Part shown: in pieces, positions 31,043 to 38,600 of the stretch
Layout of the letters: every line of letters begins with the position of its first letter
Position numbering within the stretch: the stretch's first letter is position 1
Assembly (NCBI GenBank): GCA_021296315.1
Contig: JAGWAO010000005.1
Coordinates: 44,514 to 83,113, forward strand
DNA from: Acidimicrobiia bacterium
GTDB lineage: Bacteria > Actinomycetota > Acidimicrobiia > Acidimicrobiales > Aldehydirespiratoraceae
Reading direction: 5' to 3'
Length of the DNA: 38,600 nt
Position numbers and translations under genes: made by a program
Notes under the pieces: model-generated
Told to the model about the DNA's origin: nothing
The model's input: only the letters and a program-made list of their open reading frames with translations
Databases searched by the model: none

Positions 31043-31148
31043 CTACGCGTGAGAGGCCGAGAGGTCAGGCCTCGCCTCGTGGAAGTACGCGAGGGACTCA
31101 GCGAGGCCGTGGCCCGAGCGGCCCGTGAGCGAAGCGAACAAGAGCGGG
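31043..31148 (-). repeat. Dispersed repeat, copy D (- orientation)
   Basis: The core at 31105-31148 is the reverse complement of the copy A core with one or two changes, and the end motif AGAGGCCGAG is at 31052-31061. It is preceded by CTACGCGTG, matching CACACGTAG next to copy A. It lies between the divergent NAD-salvage and ABC exporter genes. The first codons of the 31125 ORF in the track come from this repeat. Confidence 0.85.
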
Positions 31149-31178
31149 GAAACAGAGTGCTCCGTAGGCTCGCTTCCG

Positions 31179-33077
31179 ATGATGAGCGCGTGGGGAGTCA
31201 TGCACTCCATGTCGGCCGACCGCTCGGGGCTGGAGGGCAAGAAGATCACGGCCGGCACCCGGCGCCGTGTCTGGGACTTCGCCCGTTCCTACCGCCTGTC
31301 GATCGTCGCGTTCATCGGCACCGTCATCGCCTCAACGTTCCTCGGCCTGCTGCCTCCGCTGGTGATCCGGGAGATCTTCGACTCGGCCATCGCCGAGAGT
31401 GACGGCGGCTATCTGAACCTGCTCTTCGGCGTGCTGATCGCGGCAGCCGTCGGGGAGGCGCTGCTGTCGCTGGTGGAACGCAGACTCAGCGCCAACATCG
31501 GCGAGGGCCTGATCTTCGACCTTCGGCTGAGGCTGTTCGACCACGTGCAGCGCATGCCGCTGGCGTTCTTCACCCGCACCCAGACCGGCACACTGGTGAG
31601 CCGGCTCAACAACGATGTCATCGGGGCCCAGAGGGCCTTCACCGGCACGCTCGGCACGGTGGTGGCCAACATCATCACCCTGGCCGGGACGCTGATCGCC
31701 ATGTTCGTGCTGGAATGGCGGCTCACCCTGCTGGCAGTGGTGATCCTGCCCGTGTTCGTGCTGCCGGCCCGGCGGGTGGGACGGGGCCTCCAGGCGATCA
31801 CCCGGGAGGGCATGAACCTCAACGCCTCGATGAACAACACCATGACCGAGCGGTTCAATGTGGCCGGAGCCCTGCTGGTGAAGCTGTTCGGCCGCCACGA
31901 CGATGAAGCGGCCGACTTCTCCGATCGGGCCGGTCGGGTGCGTGACATAGGAGTCCGCAGCGCCATGTACTCGCGGGTCTTCCTCATCGCGCTGACCCTG
32001 GTGGGCGCGGTGGGAACGGCCATCGTCTACTGGCTGGGCGGCCACCTCGCCATCGACGGCACGCTCACCGCGGGAACGCTGGTGGCGCTGGGCCTGTACA
32101 CGGTGCGCATCTACGTTCCCCTTACGAGCCTGTCCAACGCCCGGGTCGATGTGATGTCGGCCTTCGTGAGCTTCGAGCGGGTGTTCGAGGTGCTCGACAC
32201 CCCCAACCCGATCATCGACAGCCCCGGCGCCCGCGATCTGCACCAGCCGGTGGGCCGGGTCGAGTTCCGGGGCGTGAACTTCGCCTACCCGACAGCGGAC
32301 TCCACGCCCGAGTCCTTGGGCGTCGCCGCGACCTCCTCCGCGGACGGCGCGGCACCCGTCGAGGTGCTGTCCGGCATCGACCTGGACATCTCGCCGGGCC
32401 AGATGGTCGCGGTAGTGGGCCCGTCGGGTTCGGGCAAGACCACGCTGGTGTCGCTGGTGCCCCGGCTCTACGACATCACCGACGGTGAGGTGCTGGTCGA
32501 CGGCATCGACGTGCGCGACCTTACGCAGGCTTCGCTGCGGACCGCCATCGGCACCGTCACCCAGGATCCCCACCTGTTCCACGACACGGTGGCCGCCAAC
32601 CTGCGCTACGCCCGGCCCGATGCCACTGATGCCCAACTGGCTGAAGCCTGCCGGGCGGCCCGCATCCACGATGTGATCGCGGCCCTCCCCGACGACTACG
32701 CCACGGTGGTCGGCGAGCGGGGCTACCGGCTGTCGGGCGGCGAGAAGCAGCGACTGGCCATCGCCAGGATGCTGCTCAAGGATCCGGCCATCGTCATACT
32801 CGACGAGGCCACATCGCACCTCGACACCGAGAACGAGGCCCTCGTGCAGGAGGCTCTGACCGAGGCCCTGCGGGGCCGCACTTCGCTGGTTGTGGCCCAT
32901 CGCCTGTCCACCATCGTCGACGCGGATGTGATCGTGGTGCTCGACAACGGCCGGATCACCGAGTTGGGCACCCACGACGAACTGCGCCTCGCCGGAGGGC
33001 TGTACGCCGAACTGTACGAGGGCCTGCTGCGGGCCGAGATCGCCCAGCGGCCAGAGGCCGAGCGGATGGTGCCATGA
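31179..33077 (+). CDS. ABC exporter, fused membrane and ATPase domains (MsbA/multidrug type)
   Basis: This is a half-transporter of about 632 residues. The membrane domain has about six helices ('FARSYRLSIVAFIGTVIASTFLGLLPPLVIREIFD' first). The nucleotide-binding domain has A-loop 'FAYP', Walker A 'GPSGSGKTT', Q-loop 'TQDPHLFHDTV', signature 'LSGGEKQR', Walker B 'IVILDEATSHLD' and switch 'VVAHRLST'. About 25 extra residues ('STPESLGVAATSSADGAAP') lie between the A-loop and the next strand. The ORF-track start 31125 lies within repeat copy D; the tandem ATGs at 31179/31182 ('MMSAWGVMHSMSADR') match actinobacterial homologues better. It probably works as a homodimer exporting lipids or drugs. 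Its stop overlaps the xseA start by four bases. Confidence 0.88.
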   Translation: MMSAWGVMHSMSADRSGLEGKKITAGTRRRVWDFARSYRLSIVAFIGTVIASTFLGLLPPLVIREIFDSAIAESDGGYLNLLFGVLIAAAVGEALLSLVERRLSANIGEGLIFDLRLRLFDHVQRMPLAFFTRTQTGTLVSRLNNDVIGAQRAFTGTLGTVVANIITLAGTLIAMFVLEWRLTLLAVVILPVFVLPARRVGRGLQAITREGMNLNASMNNTMTERFNVAGALLVKLFGRHDDEAADFSDRAGRVRDIGVRSAMYSRVFLIALTLVGAVGTAIVYWLGGHLAIDGTLTAGTLVALGLYTVRIYVPLTSLSNARVDVMSAFVSFERVFEVLDTPNPIIDSPGARDLHQPVGRVEFRGVNFAYPTADSTPESLGVAATSSADGAAPVEVLSGIDLDISPGQMVAVVGPSGSGKTTLVSLVPRLYDITDGEVLVDGIDVRDLTQASLRTAIGTVTQDPHLFHDTVAANLRYARPDATDAQLAEACRAARIHDVIAALPDDYATVVGERGYRLSGGEKQRLAIARMLLKDPAIVILDEATSHLDTENEALVQEALTEALRGRTSLVVAHRLSTIVDADVIVVLDNGRITELGTHDELRLAGGLYAELYEGLLRAEIAQRPEAERMVP

Positions 33078-34498
33078 GCGGGCTGATCGGCGCCGACCAG
33101 ACCCTGACGGTGGGAGAGCTGGCCCAGGTGCTCCGCTGGACGCTGGACGAGGCCTTCCCGAGCGGGGTATGGGTGGCCGGCGAGATCGACAGCATCACGC
33201 GGGCCCGAAGCGGCCACGTCTACTTCGACCTGGTCGAGCGGCCTGAACACGCCGAACCGGGTGCGCCGCCGGAGGCCTCGGTGAACGTCGTGCTGTTCCG
33301 GGATGACAAGGACCGGGTCAACCAGACGATCAAGCGCCACGGAAACGCCATCCGCATGGCCGATGGCCTGCGGGTCCGCATCCAGGGGATGCTCGACTTC
33401 TACCCGCGTCGAGGGCAGCTCCAGTTGCGGATGATCGCCATCGACCCGGCCCACACGCTGGGAGCGATCGCGGCGGACCGCGAGGCGCTTCTGCGAGCCT
33501 TGGCTGCCGACGGGTCGCTGCGCCGCAACGCGGGAGCCCGGTTGGCACCAGTGCCGCTGCGGTTGGGGCTGGTGACGTCGTTGGGCAGCGCCGCCCACGC
33601 CGACATTCTGCGAGTGCTGGCCGGCAGCGGCTTCGCCTTCCAGGTGTTCGAGACCGACACGCCGGTGCAGGGCGCCGGCGCCCCCGAGTCCATAGCCGCC
33701 GCGATCGGCGCAGCCAGTGCCGGAGTCGATGTCGTGGTGCTGGCCCGCGGCGGCGGCAGCCGCACCGACCTCGTCGCCTTCGACCACGAACTCGTGGCCC
33801 GGGCCATCGCCTCGTGCGAGCGGCCGGTGCTCACCGGGATCGGTCACGAGACGGATCGCAGCGTCGCCGACGAGACCGCCCACACGGCCTGCTCGACGCC
33901 GACGGCCGCGGCGGAGGCCGTGGTGCAACTGGTCGAGGACTGGCTTGAGAGGCTCGACGACGCGGGCCAGTCCATCGCGGTGCGCAGCCGCAGGATCCTG
34001 GCCGCCGCTGAGCACCGCGCCGGCAAGGCAGCCGCCGACACCGTCCGGGGCGCGAGGACCGCATCCCGGCGGGCCGAACGCAACCTCGACACCTCGGCCC
34101 AGCGGGTCGCCCACACCGGGCGGACGGCCACTACGCGGGCCGGGCGTCGATTGGCCGCGGTCTCCTACCGGCTGGCTCAGGCCGGACCCGCGGTCGAGCG
34201 GCGGGCCACCAGCAGGCTCGATCGGGCCTCGGCCCGGGTGTCGGTGGCGGGCCGCCACGAGATCCGCCACGCCCAGCGGCACCTCGACGCCGTCACCGCC
34301 CGGGTGCGGACCCTCGACCCGGCTCTGATCCTGCGCCGGGGATGGTCGCTGACCCGCCGCGACGACGGAACGCTGGTGCGCTCGGTGCAGGACGTGTCAC
34401 CCGGCGATGGCCTCGTCACCCACCTATCCGACGGCACACTTGCCAGTACGATCCGTGCCCGACAAGGCGGTAGCGAGGACCGAACCGATGAGCACTGA
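33074..34498 (+). CDS. xseA: Exodeoxyribonuclease VII large subunit
   Basis: This 474-residue catalytic subunit of exonuclease VII degrades single-stranded DNA to short acid-insoluble pieces. The N-terminal OB-fold is seen as 'VWVAGEIDSITRARSGHVYFDL'. The catalytic region contains 'RLGLVTSLGSAAHADILRVL', 'VVVLARGGGSRTDLVAFDHELVARAI' and 'PVLTGIGHETDRSVADETAHTACSTPTAAAE', the hallmark motifs of XseA. It is followed by a long Arg/Ala-rich helical region (about residues 290-420), which in the family forms the coiled-coil stalk that binds XseB. It overlaps the ABC exporter stop by four bases and xseB by 11. Length fits the family. Confidence 0.96.
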   Translation: MSGLIGADQTLTVGELAQVLRWTLDEAFPSGVWVAGEIDSITRARSGHVYFDLVERPEHAEPGAPPEASVNVVLFRDDKDRVNQTIKRHGNAIRMADGLRVRIQGMLDFYPRRGQLQLRMIAIDPAHTLGAIAADREALLRALAADGSLRRNAGARLAPVPLRLGLVTSLGSAAHADILRVLAGSGFAFQVFETDTPVQGAGAPESIAAAIGAASAGVDVVVLARGGGSRTDLVAFDHELVARAIASCERPVLTGIGHETDRSVADETAHTACSTPTAAAEAVVQLVEDWLERLDDAGQSIAVRSRRILAAAEHRAGKAAADTVRGARTASRRAERNLDTSAQRVAHTGRTATTRAGRRLAAVSYRLAQAGPAVERRATSRLDRASARVSVAGRHEIRHAQRHLDAVTARVRTLDPALILRRGWSLTRRDDGTLVRSVQDVSPGDGLVTHLSDGTLASTIRARQGGSEDRTDEH

Positions 34499-34730
34499 AG
34501 AGCCCACCTCCGGCTCGGACACAGCCGACGAGCCCGGCTACGCCGCGGCGATGGCCGAACTCGAGCAGATCCTGGAGGAGCTGGAGGGCGAGGATCCTGA
34601 CGTGGACGTTCTGGCCAACCGGGTCGAGCGGGCCGCCACCCTCATCGAGATATGCCGGCGCAGGATCACCAACGCCGGCGTCCAGGTCGAGAGAGTGGTG
34701 GCCGCGCTGGAATCAGACACCGACACGTGA
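34488..34730 (+). CDS. xseB: Exodeoxyribonuclease VII small subunit
   Basis: This 80-residue small subunit has the core 'GYAAAMAELEQILEELEGEDPDVDVLANRVERAATLIEICRRRITNA', matching the family pattern of two helices. It binds the stalk of XseA. I chose ATG 34488, which overlaps the xseA stop by 11 bases; the track start at 34407 lies well inside xseA. The stop overlaps the next start (GTGA). Confidence 0.93.
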   Translation: MSTEEPTSGSDTADEPGYAAAMAELEQILEELEGEDPDVDVLANRVERAATLIEICRRRITNAGVQVERVVAALESDTDT

Positions 34731-35794
34731 CCATCTCTGCCGGGCAAGCAGCCGGTCCCCCCGCCGAGCTGACCGAGATCGCAGCCAGGGTTGAGGTCCG
34801 CCTCGGCGAGATCCTGGCTGCGGAGCGGCACCAGTGGGCTGAGCTGGACTCGAGCCTCGACGAGCCGCTCGGCGATCTGGCCGACATGGTCCTGGGCGGC
34901 GGCAAGCGCATCCGGCCCGCCTACTGCCACTGGGGATGGCTCACGGGCGGCGGCGCCACCGACGGGGACGGAGCGCTGGATGCCGGCTGCGCCCTCGAGA
35001 TCCTCCACGCCTTCGCCCTCGCCCACGACGACGTGATGGACGGCTCCGATACCCGAAGGGGCGCGCCCACCGTGTGGCGCAAGTTCGTGCAGCGCCATCG
35101 CGACCGCGAGTGGCTCGGCGAGGACCGTCGCTTCGGTGAGGCGGCCGCGGTGCTGGTTGGGGACATGGCTATGGTGCTCGCCGACCGCACGCTGGGGCGG
35201 GTGTCCCCCGAGACCCGAGCGGTGTGGGACGAGTTGCGCACGGAGCTGAACATGGGCCAGTACCTCGATGTCGTCGGGGGTGCCCGCGGCAGCGCGACCG
35301 CGGACGAGGCCCGCAAGATCATCGAGCACAAGACGGCCCGCTACACGGTGGTGCGGCCCCTCCAGCTCGGCGCCGCGCTGGCCGGACGCCCCGAGCTGGC
35401 CGAGCCCCTGGCCCGCCACGGTCGGCCGGTCGGCCTGGCCTTCCAGCTGCGCGACGATGTGCTCGGCGCATTCGGAGATCCGGATGCCACCGGCAAGCCT
35501 GTCGGCGACGACCTCCGCGAGGGCAAGCCCACCCTGCTGATGGCTCTGGCGAGAGAAGCGGGCACACCGGCGCAGCTCCAGGTGCTGGACGCGGTCGGCA
35601 CGGAGATGGACGACGAGACCGTCGCCGCCGTCCAGCAGGTGATCGTTGACACGGGTGCCCTCGCCCGCCTGGAGGGCGAGATTGCCTCGTTGCTCGATGA
35701 GGCCCTGGTGGCGTTGGAGGCCCTGCCGGACGTGCCCGCCGCCAGGGAGGCTCTAGCAGCCACAGCCCGCTTCGTGGCCCTCCGTCAAGCGTGA
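34727..35794 (+). CDS. Polyprenyl diphosphate synthase (GGPP-synthase-like)
   Basis: This trans-isoprenyl diphosphate synthase of about 355 residues condenses isopentenyl diphosphate with an allylic primer. Motifs: 'VLGGGKRIRP', the first aspartate-rich motif 'HDDVMDGSDTRRG' (D101, D102, D105), and the second 'FQLRDDVLGAFGDPDATGKPVGDDLREGK' with the usual following lysines. The GTG at 34727 overlaps the xseB stop; the track ATG at 34652 reads an out-of-frame part of xseB. The family pattern is that of actinobacterial geranylgeranyl/farnesyl synthases (IdsA-like), but product length cannot be told from sequence. It is the last gene of the exporter-xseA-xseB run. A weak 6-bp hairpin follows its stop. 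Confidence 0.92.
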   Translation: MTISAGQAAGPPAELTEIAARVEVRLGEILAAERHQWAELDSSLDEPLGDLADMVLGGGKRIRPAYCHWGWLTGGGATDGDGALDAGCALEILHAFALAHDDVMDGSDTRRGAPTVWRKFVQRHRDREWLGEDRRFGEAAAVLVGDMAMVLADRTLGRVSPETRAVWDELRTELNMGQYLDVVGGARGSATADEARKIIEHKTARYTVVRPLQLGAALAGRPELAEPLARHGRPVGLAFQLRDDVLGAFGDPDATGKPVGDDLREGKPTLLMALAREAGTPAQLQVLDAVGTEMDDETVAAVQQVIVDTGALARLEGEIASLLDEALVALEALPDVPAAREALAATARFVALRQA

Positions 35795-35891
35795 CCGGCG
35801 TCGGGCCTACGCCGCCGACAACCCAGCGATCCGGTCGAGAACGGCTGCCACGACCTCGGCCGCCACCCGGTCGGATGACCGCTGAACCCTG

Positions 35892-36545
35892 TTAGAGCAG
35901 ACCGTCGAGGGGAGAACGGGCCTCGGCGACTACCGCGCTGCGACGCGGGTCGATGTCTCGACGACCCCTCCCGTCGACCACCAACGTTGCGGCGACATCT
36001 GGCCGCATCGCCGACAAGTAGGCGTCCTCGGCCGGCATCCATTCGTTGATCCACCGCGAACGAGCTGTCTCGCCATCACGCTCAATCCCGCGGGCGAGCC
36101 GAACCTCCCGTGGCGTCTCCACCCAGATTGATACCGACGCGTAGTGACGCAACTGGTCGCGCAGCAGGTAGACGCCCTCGACGACCACAGTGTCCTGGCC
36201 GGGCACCGAGGCCCATTCACCTAGGCGGTCGCTGTCCCAGTCGAAGCGCTGATATCGAGCGCCCTTGCCTCGCGAGAGCGGAGCCAATACTTGGCGCTCG
36301 AGCCGTCGCCAGTCGTACGACGCTCCTATCGCATCGGATCCGATACCAGCACGCTGCCGTTCCACCGATGGCAAGTAGAAGTCATCGCCTTCAATGACCG
36401 GAACTCCCAACTCGCCCGCCAGCGCTTCTGCCAGGACACTCTTCCCGGCACCTCCAAGCCCATCGATCAGTACCAGCCGAGTCGCACTTGCATCAACCGC
36501 CTGAATCGCATTCGAGAGCCGGCGGATCTGGATCGTTCGTGCCAT
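35892..36545 (-). CDS. Uridine-kinase-like P-loop kinase
   Basis: This 217-residue cytoplasmic P-loop protein has Walker A 'LIDGLGGAGKS', an acidic substrate loop 'IEGDDFYLPS', 'YDWRRLERQVLAPLSRG' and 'VVVEGVYLLRDQLRHYASVSIWVETPREVRLARGIERDG' (Walker-B-like strand and lid). This is the uridine kinase/phosphoribulokinase-like fold. Substrate may be a nucleoside or another small alcohol; many actinobacteria carry such uncharacterised members. It starts at ATG 36545, divergent from the toxin-antitoxin pair across an AT-rich stretch (about 36555-36612) that contrasts with the local GC. The gene is isolated, with no operon partner on its strand. Confidence 0.8.
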   Translation of the reverse strand: MARTIQIRRLSNAIQAVDASATRLVLIDGLGGAGKSVLAEALAGELGVPVIEGDDFYLPSVERQRAGIGSDAIGASYDWRRLERQVLAPLSRGKGARYQRFDWDSDRLGEWASVPGQDTVVVEGVYLLRDQLRHYASVSIWVETPREVRLARGIERDGETARSRWINEWMPAEDAYLSAMRPDVAATLVVDGRGRRDIDPRRSAVVAEARSPLDGLL

Positions 36546-36639
36546 CGGTTCAATTCTGTCAAGCCGCTACTATAGTGATTTATTGTGATAATCTATGCTA
36601 ATTTGATGCTGACTGTACCGGCGGCTGGATCCGCCGAGC

Positions 36640-36668
36640 ACTTGGTGACATGGTAGTTGTTACCAAGT
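36640..36668. promoter_or_regulatory. Inverted-repeat operator before the toxin-antitoxin pair
   Basis: ACTTGGTGAC (36640-36649) and GTTACCAAGT (36659-36668) are inverted with one mismatch, and TGGTA...TACCA (36651-36665) is nested in the same span. The site ends 11 bases before ATG 36680. Such palindromes are typical autoregulation sites of antitoxins. It also argues against the ATG at 36650, which lies inside the operator. Confidence 0.55.
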
Positions 36669-36679
36669 ATCATTCGGAC

Positions 36680-36919
36680 ATGGGAGAAGTCCGGCAGTAC
36701 TTGGTGTCGTCGTCAGGCCAGATGTCCTTGCCGGCAGCAGCGCGGCATCGGTGGGATCTTGATGACGGGGGGCCGGTCGATGTCATTGACCTCGGCTTCG
36801 CGGTGCTGACGCTCCCCCGAGGGGAGGGTCGTCGCCTCTTGAACGACCTCGTGAGCCGCGACGACCACGCTGCATTCGTGCGCTCGCTGGACGACGACCC
36901 CGAACTCGCGACCACATGA
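36680..36919 (+). CDS. SpoVT/AbrB-like antitoxin (VapB type)
   Basis: This small protein of about 79 residues starts 'MGEVRQYLVSSSGQMSLPAAARHRWDL', with the swapped-hairpin AbrB DNA-binding pattern (Ser-Ser-x-Gly-Gln-x-x-Leu-Pro). The second half is acidic ('LVSRDDHAAFVRSLDDDPE') and probably wraps the toxin. The track start at 36650 would place ten codons inside the palindromic operator, so ATG 36680 is preferred. Its stop overlaps the next gene by four bases (ATGA), the classic layout of an antitoxin-toxin pair. It should neutralise the toxin and repress its own promoter. Confidence 0.72.
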   Translation: MGEVRQYLVSSSGQMSLPAAARHRWDLDDGGPVDVIDLGFAVLTLPRGEGRRLLNDLVSRDDHAAFVRSLDDDPELATT

Positions 36920-37347
36920 GCAGGGCTGTCCTCGACGATCACCTGCTGCGCGATCTGCTCGCTGACAACGCGAGCACGGGCCTCACCCAGATCCTCGCGG
37001 ACCACGAAGCAGCGACCACGAACCTCTACCTCGTGCGGCTGTGCCGCAGTGCGGTGACCGCCGCTGGCCGAGCGCTGACAGGCTCTTGGCCAGCCAGCGC
37101 TCGGCGAGAACTCGGCCGCCGGCTGGTTGCGCTTCCCGACGACATCGCAGTCGTTCCGATGCGCACGATCGCCTTCCGGATCGCTGAACTCGCCGATGCT
37201 CATCGACTGTCCACTCTGAGTGCCGAAGCGGTGGCTGCGGCCGAGCACCTCGATGCTCCGCTCTGCGTGTGGGCCGGAGACGACGGCCCCCGTCTCCGAG
37301 CTGCCGTGTCCTCCATCGGCGGCGAGTACCGCACCATCAGCAACTGA
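36916..37347 (+). CDS. PIN-domain-like toxin (VapC type), divergent
   Basis: This 143-residue protein starts 'AVLDDHLLRDLLAD', matching the first PIN-domain strand with its acidic metal ligand, and ends 'LSTLSAEAVAAAEHLDAPLCVWAGDDGPRLRAAV', which resembles the 'LDAPL.T.D..L..A' end of VapC toxins. PIN toxins are Mg2+-dependent ribonucleases that cut tRNA or rRNA. The central acidic residues are less clear than in textbook VapC, so assignment leans on gene order (ATGA overlap with an AbrB-like antitoxin) as well as these end motifs. The gene is followed by about 70 bases without features before the convergent cfa-like gene. Confidence 0.6.
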   Translation: MSRAVLDDHLLRDLLADNASTGLTQILADHEAATTNLYLVRLCRSAVTAAGRALTGSWPASARRELGRRLVALPDDIAVVPMRTIAFRIAELADAHRLSTLSAEAVAAAEHLDAPLCVWAGDDGPRLRAAVSSIGGEYRTISN

Positions 37348-37417
37348 ACGACAGCGCTCTAGCTGGATCCCGCAAGACGCTGATCCGTCTCGTCCTGCGA
37401 CGGCTCAGCGGGCGCTG

Positions 37418-38555
37418 CTACTCCGGTTCGTCGTCGGTCGTTGTTGCGGGCCGGTGGTAGACGTCGGAGCGACGGCGGCTGCGGGTGAACACAATCTGCC
37501 AGAGCTGCAGGGCCCGGGCCCGGAACGATCCGGCCGAGCTGAGCAGGTAGAAGTCCCAGGTGCGGCGGAAGCGCCCGTCGTAGGCGGGCAGGTCGTCCCA
37601 GGCCGCAGTCACGTTGCGGTGCCAGGCCATCAGCGTGCGGTCGTAGTACGGGCCGAAGTTGTGCACGTCCTCGATCACCCAGTCCTTCTCGGTGGCCGAT
37701 GAGATCTGGGCCAGCGACGGGACCACGCCTCCGGGGAATATGTACTTGTCGAACCACGGGTCGGTGTGGTTCTTCGACTCCAGAGAACCGATGGTGTGGT
37801 GCAGCATCATCCCGTCGTCGGCCAGAAGGTCGTCGCAGCACCGGAAGAACGTCTTCAGGTTGCGGGGGCCGACGTGCTCCATCATCCCGATCGACACGAT
37901 GCGGTCGAAGCGGCCCTCCACGTCGCGGTAGTCGCACTCGAGGATGTCGACGGGCAGGCCGGCGCACACCTGTCGGGCCAGCCGGGCCTGTTCCCCCGCC
38001 GGCGTGACTCCGGTGACCACCGCGCCGTGCTCAGCGGCCGCGAACCGGGCGAAGCCGCCCCAGCCGCAACCGATGTCGAGCAGCCTCATGCCGGGCTCCA
38101 GATGCAGTTTGCGGCAGATCAGCTCCAACTTGTGCTCCTGGGCCTCGTCCAGGTCGACAGCGCCGCGCCAGTAGCCGCACGAGTAGATCATGCGCTTGTC
38201 GAGCATTCGCTCGTAAAGGTCGTTGCCGATGTTGTAGTGAGCGCCTGCGTTCCGGCGGGCCCGCCGTACCGTCTGGCGGTTGCGGGCTTGGGCCTTGAGG
38301 ATGCGCAGTGTCAGCGCGAATCTGGGCCGGACCAGCGAGCGCAGATCGAGGGCCTGCACCTCGGCGATGAACTCGTCGAGTTGGTTGGCGTCCCACCAGC
38401 CCTCCTGGTACGACTCGCCCGCGGTCGGCCAGCACCCGGGCCCAGAAGCGGTCGTCGTGCACGGCGATGTCCTGGGGCCGGTCGCCACCGACCTCGATCC
38501 CGGCGGTGTGCAGTATCTCGCGGCCCAGGTCTCTGGCTCTGTCGAGGTCAACCAC
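37418..38555 (-). CDS. cfa: Cyclopropane-fatty-acyl-phospholipid synthase, with 5' frameshift
   Basis: This SAM-dependent enzyme adds a methylene bridge to unsaturated membrane lipids. The frame from about 38420 down to 37418 carries 'ESYQEGWWDANQLDEF', 'HYNIGNDLYERMLDKRMIYSCGYW', SAM motif 'LLDIGCGWGGFARFAA', 'VSIGMMEHVGPRN', 'HHTIGS', 'KYIFPGGVVPS', 'DVHNFGPYYDRTLMAW' and 'SFRARALQLWQIVF', all hallmarks of Cfa. The N-terminal part is in another frame: from GTG 38555 it reads 'VDLDRARDLGREILHTAGIEV...HDDRFWARVLADRG', the expected Cfa start. The two meet near 38418-38424, where a few codons normally linking them are also missing. The track's 377-residue version with 'MTSTEPETWAARYC' therefore has a false N-terminus. 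Either a small deletion has broken the gene or the sequence has an indel error. Confidence 0.88.
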
Positions 38556-38600
38556 GATGCGTCACGTCTCCCGGACCAGCCCGTCGAAAGGCAGTCGGGC

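Noticed and set aside
32723-34282. 519-aa - strand ORF opposite the ABC exporter and xseA
   Set aside because: Shadow of two unmistakable genes.

Overview
The window is a 38.6-kb piece of a high-GC, gene-dense bacterial genome. GTG starts, overlapping ATGA and GTGA junctions, mycobacterial-looking NAD-salvage and exonuclease VII genes, and a probable leaderless promoter point to Actinomycetota, most likely an Acidimicrobiia-type lineage. That placement is inferred from sequence feel; no rRNA, tRNA or marker phylogeny is available. No CRISPR array, phage or recognisable insertion sequence was seen, and no gene-free stretch exceeds 300 bases. The longest gaps are 4143-4419 and 31012-31178, and both hold copies of a dispersed repeat.

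Layout. Positions 1-3000 hold the tail of a 1-Cys peroxiredoxin, a rhamnonate-dehydratase-like enolase-superfamily enzyme, an NTF2/SnoaL-fold protein and an EamA transporter. Positions 3100-28900 form a large accessory catabolic region with six Rieske-oxygenase-family genes, two LLM-class flavin oxidoreductases, and parts of two or more ABC importers (two substrate-binding lipoproteins, three permeases, two ATPases). It also holds two amidohydrolases, a Rid-family protein, an acyl-CoA synthetase, an SDR, an APH-type kinase, an amidinotransferase/arginine-deiminase-fold enzyme and an MFS carrier. Positions 29000-38600 look like core genome: a fused nicotinate phosphoribosyltransferase-nicotinamidase, an ABC exporter, xseA-xseB, a polyprenyl diphosphate synthase, a uridine-kinase-like protein, a VapBC-like toxin-antitoxin pair, and a cyclopropane-fatty-acid synthase with a frameshift near its 5' end.

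How it may work. The same set of parts occurs twice: a THI5/NMT1-type binding lipoprotein, permease(s), an LLM flavin enzyme and a Rieske-type oxygenase (4420-10380 on +, 28892-23328 on -). I read this as an uptake-then-oxidise module for one or more small, probably nitrogen- or sulfur-containing organic compounds; the substrate cannot be read from sequence. Both binding lipoproteins carry an unusual alanine-rich coiled-coil stalk of about 115 residues, and both promoters carry the 9-base palindrome TGTCTGACA. The operon 20202-15387 (acyl-CoA synthetase, Rid, amidohydrolase, Rieske, NTF2-like) looks like a companion degradation pathway.

The most unusual signal is the overlapping gene pair at 8532-10380. 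The first gene is a Rieske-oxygenase homologue that has lost, in frame, the whole [2Fe-2S]-binding segment while keeping the mononuclear-iron site. The second keeps the segment, but its second histidine ligand position is arginine, with a histidine one place earlier. Together they suggest a non-standard heteromeric oxygenase. No ferredoxin or reductase gene is present in the window.
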